A stretch of DNA of 10,092 nucleotides from Deltaproteobacteria bacterium (lineage in GTDB: Bacteria; Desulfobacterota; Desulfobacteria; Desulfobacterales; UBA11574), in NCBI GenBank assembly GCA_019313025.1, contig JAFDCA010000361.1, forward strand, positions 1-10,092. Reading direction: 5' to 3'. How positions within the stretch are numbered: position 1 is the first letter of the stretch; each line of letters begins with the position of its first letter. Shown piece after piece: positions 1-6,349 of the stretch. The translations under genes and the position numbers were made by a program. Below the pieces are notes generated by a model, which did no database searches, was not told where the DNA came from, and was given only the letters and a program-made list of their open reading frames with translations.

Positions 1-1460
1 ATGTCCATTCTTTCCAAAGTGCCGATATCTGAATGAAGATACTGAACCCTTATTCCCATATCCGAATAATATTCTGTAAGGTCTTCAGCCATGCGCTTTG
101 TCAGTGTGGTGACCAACACACGTTCATCTTTTTCCAATCGGTGTTGAATTTCCTCTAAGAGATCGTCCACCTGCTAGTTGGCTTTTCTTACTTCGATCAT
201 CGGGTCGATCAACCCGGTGGGTCTTACAATCTGCTCGACGAGATCATTTTTTGCCTGTGTAATTTCATAGTTGGAGGGCGTGGCTGAAACATAAACCACC
301 TGCGACAATTTTAATTCAAATTCTTCGAATGTCAGTGGGCGGTTATCCAGAGCCGACGGTAGTCTGAACCCATATTCAACAAGGGTTTTTTTACGCGATC
401 GATCCCCTTTGTACATGGCCTGAAGTTGGGGAATGGCAATATGGCTCTCATCAATAAACATCAAAAAATCATTCGGGAAATAATCCAAAAGTGTCGGTGG
501 TGGTTTTCCGGGCGCTCTTTGCGTTAGATGGCGGGAATAATTTTCGATTCCATTACAGTATCCCAATTCCTGCATCATTTCCAAATCAAAGTGTGTTCTT
601 TCTTCGATTCTTTGTGCTTCAATCAGTTTATGTTCATCCCTGAAATAGTCAATCCTCAGTTTCAATTCGGCTGTGATGGTTTCAACGGCTCTTTTGAGAA
701 TTTTTTTTTGAGTCACGTAATGACTGGCCGGATATATGGTAATGCGGTTTAAGTGTTTTTTAACAATACCTCTTAAGGGGTCAATTTCTGAAATCGATTC
801 TAACTCGTCTCCAAAAAATTCAACCCGTAGCGCATTGTCTTCTTCATATGCTGGAAATATTTCGACTCGGTCTCCCCTGACCCTGAAAATCCCTCTATAA
901 AAATCGACATCGTTCCTTTCGTAATGCATGGCCACCAGTTCCGCAAGGAATCTATCCCGTTCGAGCACCATATTTTTTTCCAAGTCGACACGCATGGCCA
1001 AATATTCTTCAGGAGCGCCGAGACCGAATATGCACGATACGCTCGCCACCACAATCACATCTCGGCGGGACAATACCGACCGTGTGGCGGAATGGCGAAG
1101 CTTGTCGATCATTTCATTGATAGAAGAATCTTTTTGAATATACGTGTCGCTTGAAGGGATGTATGCTTCAGGCTGGTAGTAATCATAGTAGCTCACAAAA
1201 TATTCCACAGAATTTTCAGGAAAAAGGATTCTGAATTCATTATAAAGTTGCGCGGCAAGTGTTTTATTGGGAGCGATAACCAGGGTCGGTTTTTCTACGC
1301 TTGCAATGACATGCGCCATTGTAAATGTTTTACCCGAGCCGGTGACACCCAAAAGAACGTTGTGCTTATTGCCGGACTGGATCCTTTTGGTTAAAGCATG
1401 AATGGCGCCTGTTTGGTCGCCCTTGGGGGTAAAATCCGAGACTAGCTTAAAGGAAGGCAT
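1..1460 (-). CDS. uvrB: Excinuclease ABC subunit B, partial, interrupted by an in-frame TAG
   Basis: UvrB is the DNA-damage-verifying helicase of nucleotide excision repair: UvrA loads it onto damaged DNA and it then recruits UvrC. Visible in the first 428 residues are the Walker A loop GVTGSGKT (38-45), the damage-probing beta-hairpin with Tyr91, Tyr92, Tyr94 and Tyr95 in [10 protein letters not shown], the Walker B/DEAD-type box DESH (337-340) and VSATP (391-395). The frame then meets TAG at 174-176, after ...EVRKAN, and continues with no frameshift as [20 protein letters not shown] through [14 protein letters not shown] and [13 protein letters not shown] to the left edge. This matches the usual UvrB order, so only one codon is abnormal. 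Stopping there would remove the later helicase motifs and the C-terminal UvrC-contact region. The ATG at 1458-1460 fits the family N-terminus but has no clear Shine-Dalgarno sequence. The gene lies 33 nt after cysS. The gene identity is certain; whether it is functional is not. Confidence 0.95.
174..176 (-). other. In-frame TAG codon inside uvrB
   Basis: The codon falls between ...VRKAN and QVDDLL. From memory, E. coli UvrB has Thr and B. subtilis UvrB has Gly at the aligned position, so this is a variable position directly before a conserved block. It could be a nonsense mutation, a base-call or assembly error, or a recoded UAG (pyrrolysine is known in some Desulfobacterota). A single change from AAG (Lys) or CAG (Gln) would create it. 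The sequence alone does not decide between these. Confidence 0.9.
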
Positions 1461-1493
1461 ACGATTCGATAAGATATTTTTCTTGAAATAAAC

Positions 1494-2933
1494 CTAATTG
1501 TCGATTTTCCACACCGTCCCTTCGGGTCGGTCTTCCAAAATAACATCCATGTCTGAAAGCTGATTTCTGATTTCATCGGCTTTTTTCCAATTTTTAGCCT
1601 TTCTGGCAGCATCCCTTTCTTCAACCATTTTTGAAATCACGGCGGGATCAACGGATTTTTGTTCGAAGACCTGTGTTTGTTTTTTATCAAAATAATCAGA
1701 AGGCTTCTCAAGTAGTATCCCAAGAATGTCGGCGCTTTTCCGAATATCTGCCACCCCGCATTGTATGGTCCGCTTTATTTGATAAGAACCGCTGTTTTCA
1801 TACTGGTCCAGCAAACGATTGATCATTCGAACCGCATCAAAAATAATACCGATGCCCCGCGCAGAATTGAAATCGTCGTCCATTGCTTCACAAAATTGTT
1901 GCCAGCAATCACCGGGTTCTATGTCTCGATCTAAATCGAGCCCCATTATTTTTTCCACTCGCAAAAGAAGGGCATATATCTTATCAAGCCCTTTACGGGC
2001 TTCGTCCATGGCCTTTTCTGTAAAGTCAATGGGGCTTCTGTAATGATTGGAAAGAAGAAAGAGTCTTACAACTTCAGGGTGATAGGTTTTCAGTACATCT
2101 TTTATCATTAAAAAATTACCCAACGATTTTGACATTTTCTCCTGATTGATATTTACAAAGCCGTTGTGTATCCAATATTTGACAAACGGTTTTCCGGAAA
2201 CGCTTTCCGATTGGGCGATTTCATTCTCGTGATGTGGAAAGCACAAATCTTTGCCGCCACCATGAATATCAAAAGTTGTCCCCAGATACTCGCTGCTCAT
2301 GACCGAACATTCTATGTGCCATCCAGGCCTTCCCATACCCCATGGACTCTCCCATTGCGGTTCATCAGGTTTGGCGGATTTCCATAAGACAAAATCAAAA
2401 GGGCTGTTTTTTTTTTCGTTGATGTCGACTCTGGCGCCGGCTTCCATTTCATCCAGTTTGCGGCCAGAAAGCTTTCCGTATTCTTTAAATTTTTCCACGG
2501 AAAAATACACGTCACCTTCAACCCGGTATGCATATCCTCCGTCTATTAATCGTTCAATAAAGTGTATGATCTGTGTAATGTGATCGGTCGCTTTGGGTTC
2601 TATGGTCGCTCTCTCAACGTTCAGGGCATCCATGTCTTCATAAAATTCTTTGATGAATCTTTCTGCAACGGCCGTTGAATCAATGCCGAGTTGATTGGCC
2701 TTGTCGATGATTTTATCATCGACGTCCGTGAAATTTCTGACATATGTCACCTTATATCCTGTTGCTTTCAGATATCGGGCGATAACATCAAAAACAACCA
2801 CAGATCTTGCATGTCCAATATGGCAGGAATCATAAACTGTGGGGCCGCAAACATACATTCGGACGTTTCCGGGATCTAAAGGCTCAAAAACCTCTTTCTT
2901 TCTATTCAATGTATTAAAAACGCGAATTGACAT
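1494..2933 (-). CDS. cysS: Cysteinyl-tRNA synthetase
   Basis: Class I aminoacyl-tRNA synthetase that attaches cysteine to tRNA-Cys in the cytoplasm. The 479-residue product is close to the usual bacterial length (about 460). The signature HIGH is at 38-41 and KMSKS at 266-270. The four zinc ligands that select cysteine are all present as Cys29, Cys209, His234 and Glu238, in YVCGPTVYD, WHIECS and FPHHENE. The C-terminal anticodon-binding part is present and ends ...EGTVWKIDN, typical of the family. The ATG at 2931-2933 gives the standard N-terminus (MSIRVFNTLNRKKEVF); only a weak GGA-type ribosome site lies before it. It sits 62 nt after ispF and 33 nt before uvrB, likely in one transcript. 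The stop is TAG, and no other stop occurs in that frame before the uvrB start codon. Confidence 0.98.
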   Translation of the reverse strand: MSIRVFNTLNRKKEVFEPLDPGNVRMYVCGPTVYDSCHIGHARSVVVFDVIARYLKATGYKVTYVRNFTDVDDKIIDKANQLGIDSTAVAERFIKEFYEDMDALNVERATIEPKATDHITQIIHFIERLIDGGYAYRVEGDVYFSVEKFKEYGKLSGRKLDEMEAGARVDINEKKNSPFDFVLWKSAKPDEPQWESPWGMGRPGWHIECSVMSSEYLGTTFDIHGGGKDLCFPHHENEIAQSESVSGKPFVKYWIHNGFVNINQEKMSKSLGNFLMIKDVLKTYHPEVVRLFLLSNHYRSPIDFTEKAMDEARKGLDKIYALLLRVEKIMGLDLDRDIEPGDCWQQFCEAMDDDFNSARGIGIIFDAVRMINRLLDQYENSGSYQIKRTIQCGVADIRKSADILGILLEKPSDYFDKKQTQVFEQKSVDPAVISKMVEERDAARKAKNWKKADEIRNQLSDMDVILEDRPEGTVWKIDN

Positions 2934-2958
2934 TTTTTTATTCCGTACTTTATGTTTT

Positions 2959-2982
2959 AACTTGAGTCTGCGGTCTCAAGTT
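2959..2982. repeat. Inverted repeat between ispF and cysS
   Basis: Perfect 8-nt arms AACTTGAG (2959-2966) and CTCAAGTT (2975-2982) flank an 8-nt loop. Neither strand has a run of T after the stem, so it is not a convincing intrinsic terminator. It could be an RNA processing or stability hairpin in the ispF-cysS transcript, or part of a degenerate intergenic repeat built on AACTTGAA-like words. Confidence 0.5.
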
Positions 2983-2995
2983 GAAAGTTGCGATT

Positions 2996-3463
2996 TTATT
3001 CAATAAGTGCGATGCATAAGGCGGCAATGCCTTCCCCCTTGCCCATCATACCAAGTGTTTCTAATGTCGTTGCTTTAACATTAACACATTCCGGTTCAAT
3101 TTCAATTGTACGTGCAATGTTTTCTATCATTTTTTCTCTAAATGGAGATATTTTGGGTGATTCGGCCATAATGGTTGAATCAAGATTGATGACCTTAAAG
3201 CCCTTCAAGTTTAACATCGCTACCGTTTTTGATAAAATTTGTATGCTGGAAATATCTTTTAATTGAGGATCTGTATCTGGAAAATGCACACCAATATCAC
3301 CCAGACCGGCTGCCCCTAAGAGCGCATCGCATACGGCATGGATAAGGACATCGGCATCAGAATGCCCGAGCAGACCTTTTTCAAAAGGAATGGTTACCCC
3401 ACCCAATATAAGTTTGCGCCCTTCAACCAAACGATGAACATCATATCCTATACCGATGCGCAT
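2996..3463 (-). CDS. ispF: 2-C-methyl-D-erythritol 2,4-cyclodiphosphate synthase
   Basis: Catalyses the fifth step of the MEP (non-mevalonate) isoprenoid pathway, cyclising CDP-methylerythritol 2-phosphate to MEcPP with release of CMP. The protein has 155 residues, the normal length for a stand-alone IspF (not an IspDF fusion). Metal-binding residues are visible: Asp8 and His10 in GYDVHRL, and His42 in GHSDADVLIHAVCDALLGA. The conserved FPDTD stretch and the C-terminal KATT.E.LG..GKGEGIAA signature are also present. The ATG at 3461-3463 is supported by GAGGA at 3467-3471 and by the family start MRIGIGYDVHRL. It is the first gene of the probable ispF-cysS-uvrB operon, and a short palindrome lies directly upstream. 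The stop is TAA. Confidence 0.98.
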   Translation of the reverse strand: MRIGIGYDVHRLVEGRKLILGGVTIPFEKGLLGHSDADVLIHAVCDALLGAAGLGDIGVHFPDTDPQLKDISSIQILSKTVAMLNLKGFKVINLDSTIMAESPKISPFREKMIENIARTIEIEPECVNVKATTLETLGMMGKGEGIAALCIALIE

Positions 3464-3470
3464 TTTTCCT

Positions 3471-3486
3471 CGTAAAATGTTTTACG
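3471..3486. promoter_or_regulatory. Palindrome just upstream of the ispF start
   Basis: CGTAAAA and TTTTACG are perfect inverted arms separated by 2 nt, ending 8 nt before the ispF start codon and touching its ribosome-binding site. It could be an operator, or a small hairpin affecting ispF translation. No known regulator site is recognised, and a 7-nt AT-rich palindrome can occur by chance. Confidence 0.3.
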
Positions 3487-3494
3487 ACCATATT

Positions 3495-3560
3495 GAAAAT
3501 CGTTCCTATATCATATAATAAATATCACAAAAATATAAATTTATGCAAAGCCAATAAAAA
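3495..3560 (-). promoter_or_regulatory. AT-rich candidate promoter region for ispF-cysS-uvrB
   Basis: Very AT-rich stretch upstream of the first gene of the operon. On the minus strand TATGAT (3510-3515) could serve as a -10 element, about 45 nt before the ispF start codon. No good -35 hexamer is seen at 16-18 nt, so exact placement is uncertain. Confidence 0.25.
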
Positions 3561-3574
3561 ATCACTTAAAACTC

Positions 3575-3735
3575 GGTTCCAGGTTCAACACTGAAAATAT
3601 CTATTTGCTAAGAAGGTAAGAAGATTAGAACGTACGAATTTCGGCAGTTCCCGTCATCTTCAAACCTCTAATCTTCTCACCTTCCGACCGTCTAATTTTA
3701 TATTTTAACCCTGAAACTTGAACCATTCAACATAA
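3575..3735. repeat. Imperfect inverted-repeat element in the divergent intergenic region
   Basis: The core arms GAAGGTAAGAAGATTAGA (3612-3629) and TCTAATCTTCTCACCTTC (3667-3684) are complementary at 17 of 18 positions around a 37-nt loop. An outer, weaker pairing joins GGTTCAA, near 3583, with TTGAACC, near 3718. No transposase, clear terminal repeat or target duplication is visible. It resembles a short non-autonomous or degenerate intergenic repeat, with the outer part made of AACTTGAA/GGTTCAAG-like words. It lies between the divergent ispF and small coiled-coil genes. Outer limits are approximate. Confidence 0.55.
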
Positions 3736-3748
3736 GTTCATACATACC

Positions 3749-3931
3749 ATGCCGATTCGAATGATTGCCCAAGAGCTTTACCGGCTGATCCAAGAAGTGG
3801 AAAAGCTGGAGAAACAATTAAAGAGCGTTCCCTTTGAAAAACAAGCCGAAATTAAAGATCAGCTTCGCAGAACAAAGGCTGAAAGGGATCGCGTGCATGC
3901 GATTCTTGAGGGAAAAAAAGAGCACCGTTAA
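3749..3931 (+). CDS. Small coiled-coil protein, function unknown
   Basis: Encodes 60 residues, highly charged and almost entirely predicted helical. A heptad-like pattern runs through ELYRLIQEVEKLEKQLKS and IKDQLRRTKAERDRVHAIL, so a short coiled coil is likely. There is no signal peptide, membrane segment or cysteine. I recognise the N-terminus MPIRMIAQELYRL as like that of a short conserved hypothetical protein in Desulfobacterota genomes; this is recall, not a search. A TGA stop at 3719-3721 closes the frame upstream, and no other start codon lies between, so ATG 3749 is the only good start, although no clear ribosome site precedes it. It is divergent from ispF and ends with TAA. No function can be assigned. 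Confidence 0.7.
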   Translation: MPIRMIAQELYRLIQEVEKLEKQLKSVPFEKQAEIKDQLRRTKAERDRVHAILEGKKEHR

Positions 3932-4202
3932 AAACACATGAGATAAACAAGGCGATTCGATTAGGCCATCCCGAAAGGTTTATAAGATTTTGAAATTCAA
4001 AAAAAAGACGAGAGCGCTTTCTGGGGTGGAGATTTAATTATCAGTAAAAACAAAGAAGATTTATTTTCGAAACACTCAAGCATACCGATAAAACCCTTTC
4101 CGAGATATATAAATATCTAAGTTTTTAGTTGCCTTCAAAAATCATAGGTGTCAGTGAGCGGTTTCTCTTGTGGCGATAAATATATTGTGGTATTTAAAAA
4201 TT
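3932..4202. other. Intergenic stretch with no supported gene
   Basis: AT-rich sequence between the coiled-coil gene and the cysteine-rich ORF. No credible reading frame or RNA gene is seen. One short frame ending near 4126 (reading KHTDKTLSEIYKYLSF) looks faintly protein-like but has no start or ribosome site. It could be a remnant, but that is speculative. Confidence 0.5.
4103..4126 (+). terminator. Weak terminator-like hairpin
   Basis: AGATAT (4103-4108) and ATATCT (4113-4118) form a 6-bp AU-rich stem with a 4-nt loop, followed three bases later by five T residues. It might end transcription of the upstream coiled-coil gene, but a stem without strong GC pairs is a poor terminator and the distance (about 170 nt) is long. 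Confidence 0.2.
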
Positions 4203-4217
4203 ATGCTTCCTCATCGT

Positions 4218-4403
4218 ATGAAACACATACCCTCTAAACATGTTAAATTCAGATTCGATTTCGAAATCGGTTATTTTACTAAAAGTCCTTGTAAAGAATG
4301 TTCACATAAAAGGGATTTCCCCGGATGTGAAAATGATTGCCAAATTTTGGACAGGATACACACTGCTTTATCCGATGTTGTCTCATGTTCGAGACGAAGT
4401 TAG
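4218..4403 (+). CDS. Small cysteine-rich protein, function unknown
   Basis: Encodes 61 residues from the ATG at 4218. An ATG at 4203 or a non-ATG start at 4170 would lengthen it to 66 or 77. Five cysteines are arranged as C-x2-C-x8-C-x3-C-x15-C (residues 25, 28, 37, 41 and 57) in SPCKECSHKRDFPGCENDC and VSCSRR, a spacing compatible with a small zinc or metal site. No signal peptide or membrane helix is seen. The F.IGY..KSPC.EC and CQILDRIHTAL segments read like a genuine conserved protein and remind me of small uncharacterised Desulfobacterales proteins, but I cannot name a family. No clear ribosome site supports any start. It ends in TAG. The chance that this is not a gene is real. Confidence 0.5.
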   Translation: MKHIPSKHVKFRFDFEIGYFTKSPCKECSHKRDFPGCENDCQILDRIHTALSDVVSCSRRS

Positions 4404-4410
4404 TTCGTGC

Positions 4411-4431
4411 CCATCCATAAATGGTCTTTTT
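4411..4431 (+). terminator. Possible weak terminator after the cysteine-rich ORF
   Basis: CCAT (4411-4414) can pair with ATGG (4421-4424), and the stem is followed by TCTTTTTA. It starts only 7 nt past the ORF stop codon, a fitting place, but four base pairs are too few for confidence. Confidence 0.2.
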
Positions 4432-4438
4432 ACCCAGC

Positions 4439-4451
4439 CCGCCGGAGGCGG
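4439..4451. repeat. GC-rich hairpin CCGCC-GGA-GGCGG
   Basis: Perfect 5-bp inverted repeat with a 3-nt loop, markedly more GC-rich than its surroundings. It resembles short palindromic interspersed repeats (REP-like), but copy number elsewhere in the genome cannot be seen here. Confidence 0.35.
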
Positions 4452-4507
4452 AAAAGTCTCTGCGTTATGCTCAAGAAATAATGCTCAGAATATTAAACAT
4501 ATACCGG

Positions 4508-4562
4508 CTTGTCTCGGTAGTTTAGCGGGGCTTGTCCCGGTAGTTTAACGGGGCTTGTCCCG
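4508..4562. repeat. 23-nt tandem repeat, about 2.4 copies
   Basis: Unit 1 (4508-4530) and unit 2 (4531-4553) match at 21 of 23 positions; a third partial unit begins at 4554. Across each unit boundary lies CGGGGCTTGTCCCGG, which can fold as a small GGG/CCC stem with the loop GCTTGT. The copies are directly adjacent with no spacers, so this is not a CRISPR array. Confidence 0.8.
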
Positions 4563-4576
4563 GCAAATTTTCTTTC

Positions 4577-4611
4577 GGGGCAGTTATTTTTTTCGCATGC
4601 CCCTCCGGGGC
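4577..4611 (+). promoter_or_regulatory. Two mutually exclusive hairpins in the pgi upstream region
   Basis: GGGGCA (4577-4582) can pair with TGCCCC (4598-4603). Alternatively GCCCC (4599-4603) can pair with GGGGC (4607-4611). The shared TGCCCC arm means only one can form. This is the geometry of a switch or attenuator about 90 nt before pgi, but there is no T run after the second stem and no known riboswitch core, so the role is speculative. Confidence 0.2.
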
Positions 4612-4698
4612 GCTGGCTTTACGGGCCAAAGACTTGACCTTGAACTAACATCATCATGAATGAATGGGCACTCATTAGATTATACACTGGAGGACCCC

Positions 4699-6321
4699 AT
4701 GGCACAGTTTAAACAAAATGAAAGTCTTACATGGAATCAATTGATTCAACATGCCGACATCATGAACCATCCCGAAAAACATTTAAAACATCTACTTGCA
4801 GACAACCGTCGTCTTGAAAAATTTTCTTTAAAAGCCGCCGGCATTTTTTTTGATTTTTCCCGACAGAGAGTCGACGAAAAAACGATGGATTACTTGATCG
4901 AATTGGCGGAAGTCAGGAAGCTAAAACGACGATATTTCGAAATGATCAATGGTCAAAAAGTTAATGTTACGGAAAATCGTCCGGCGCTTCACACAGCAGT
5001 AAGAAATTTTTCAGATGATCCTGTTTGGGTCGACGGTAAAGATGTCATGCCTTCAATACGCCGTGTCCGAAACGACATTAAAACATTTGTTTCAAACATA
5101 CATGAAGGAAAAATCACCGGATCCACTGGAAAGGTATTTAATTCCGTTGTCGTTATCGGAATCGGTGGGTCATACCTTGGAACCGAATTTGTGGCCAATG
5201 CACTCCATGCCTTGGCAGACAAGAATATGAAGCTAATGTTTCTTTCCAATGTCGATATTCATGACTTCGGAAAAATTGCATCCGACATCGACGTTGAAAG
5301 AACCCTTTGGATTGTCATTTCAAAAAGCTATACCACATCTGAAACCATGGCCAATGCCAATCAGGTTCGCGCTTTTATTGAAGACAAGGGACTTGATCCC
5401 ACCAAGCATTTTGTAACGGTAACCAGCAAGGGTTCTCCCGGAGATGATCCCGATAATCCGGTACTTTGCTCATTTCATATGTTTGATTTCATCGGGGGAA
5501 GATATAGCGTTACCTCTGCTGTAGGCGGCGTGCCGTTGAGCCTTTATCTTGGATATGAGCGATTTGAACAGCTCTTAAAAGGTGCTGAGGACATGGATCT
5601 GCATGCACGGCATGCAACGGAAAGGGAAAATATTCCGCTGGTAGCTGCTTTAATTTCGGTTTGGAACAACAATTTTTTAGGTTATCCAGCGCAAGCCATT
5701 ATCCCTTATGCATCACCACTTTCAAAACTCGCGCCCCATATTCAACAACTCAGTATGGAAAGCAACGGCAAATCGGTCACAAAAGACGGAATCCCGCTGG
5801 AAGAACCTGCTGGGGGGATCATTTTCGGAGAACCTGGCACCAATGCACAGCATTCATTCTTTCAGCTTGCCCACCAGGGAAGGCCTTTTCCAATTGATTT
5901 TATTGGTGTCATTCGTCCCCACTACAATCAGTATCAGAATCAATCCAAAGGAGTCAGCAATCACCAAGAACTATGGTCGAATCTAATTGCACAACCGACT
6001 GCCCTTGCTTTGGGAAAAGAGAACACAGACCCTGCAAAATCGTTTTCAGGCAATCGACCGTCTTCATCCATTCTTATAAACGATCTCTCTCCTAAAAACA
6101 TTGGTCGCCTCCTCGCCTTTTATGAAGCTAAAACGGTTTTTGAAGCCTTTATATGGGACATCAATCCCTTTGATCAGTTCGGAGTGGAATTGGGCAAAAT
6201 TTTGGCTACAGATATTCGAAAAAAAATGGCCAAAAAAAATCTGGACGAGTCATATACTTTCGAGAACATCGATCCCCTCTCTAAATTTTACTTGGACACA
6301 CTATTTTCCGGAAGTCTTTGA
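4699..6321 (+). CDS. pgi: Glucose-6-phosphate isomerase
   Basis: Interconverts glucose 6-phosphate and fructose 6-phosphate in glycolysis and gluconeogenesis. It has 540 residues from the chosen start, near the usual length of the long bacterial form (about 550). Sugar-phosphate-binding motifs are visible as VIGIGGSYLG (from about 152) and SKSYTTSET (from about 208). The family signature GGRYSVTSAVG is at about 266-276. The catalytic glutamate is in FGEPGTNAQH (Glu378), a likely catalytic His at about 408 (IRPHYN), and the catalytic lysine in FDQFGVELGK (Lys500). The ATG at 4699 is preferred over the in-frame ATG at 4660 because GGAGGA lies at 4689-4694, 4 nt before it. It stands alone on the plus strand after a repeat-rich leader. 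Its TGA stop lies 28 nt from the converging fabH-like stop. No damage is seen. Confidence 0.97.
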   Translation: MAQFKQNESLTWNQLIQHADIMNHPEKHLKHLLADNRRLEKFSLKAAGIFFDFSRQRVDEKTMDYLIELAEVRKLKRRYFEMINGQKVNVTENRPALHTAVRNFSDDPVWVDGKDVMPSIRRVRNDIKTFVSNIHEGKITGSTGKVFNSVVVIGIGGSYLGTEFVANALHALADKNMKLMFLSNVDIHDFGKIASDIDVERTLWIVISKSYTTSETMANANQVRAFIEDKGLDPTKHFVTVTSKGSPGDDPDNPVLCSFHMFDFIGGRYSVTSAVGGVPLSLYLGYERFEQLLKGAEDMDLHARHATERENIPLVAALISVWNNNFLGYPAQAIIPYASPLSKLAPHIQQLSMESNGKSVTKDGIPLEEPAGGIIFGEPGTNAQHSFFQLAHQGRPFPIDFIGVIRPHYNQYQNQSKGVSNHQELWSNLIAQPTALALGKENTDPAKSFSGNRPSSSILINDLSPKNIGRLLAFYEAKTVFEAFIWDINPFDQFGVELGKILATDIRKKMAKKNLDESYTFENIDPLSKFYLDTLFSGSL

Positions 6322-6349
6322 AAATGGGAATCATTTTTTGAATTTACTG

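Larger units (their letters stand above)
4404..4698. other. Gene-free region upstream of pgi with clustered repeats and hairpins
   Basis: No credible coding frame is seen. The stretch contains CCAT/ATGG followed by a T-rich run (4411-4431), a GC-rich hairpin at 4439-4451, a 23-nt tandem repeat at 4508-4562, and two mutually exclusive hairpins around 4577-4611. It may be a cluster of interspersed repeats or the untranslated leader of pgi. Confidence 0.55.

Noticed and set aside
800..1154. Small frames on both strands within uvrB
   Set aside because: They overlap the strongly conserved UvrB frame and show no independent family features.
174..2933. Whole-genome reassignment of TAG to a sense codon
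   Set aside because: cysS, recB and recD all end at TAG exactly where the protein families end, and read-through of cysS would fuse it to UvrB. Only context-limited recoding remains possible for the uvrB codon.
4257..4270. Perfect palindrome CGATTTCGAAATCG as an operator
   Set aside because: It lies inside the cysteine-rich ORF, encoding part of FDFEIGY, and is most simply explained by codon content.
4240..4548. 102-residue frame on the plus strand upstream of pgi
   Set aside because: It overlaps the cysteine-rich ORF in another frame, runs through the tandem repeats and hairpins, and has no protein-like pattern.
4508..4562. CRISPR array
   Set aside because: The 23-nt units are directly adjacent without spacers, there are only about 2.4 copies, and no cas genes are nearby.
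6322..6349. Bidirectional terminator between the convergent pgi and fabH-like genes
   Set aside because: The 28-nt gap has T-rich tracts but no inverted repeat that could form a stem.
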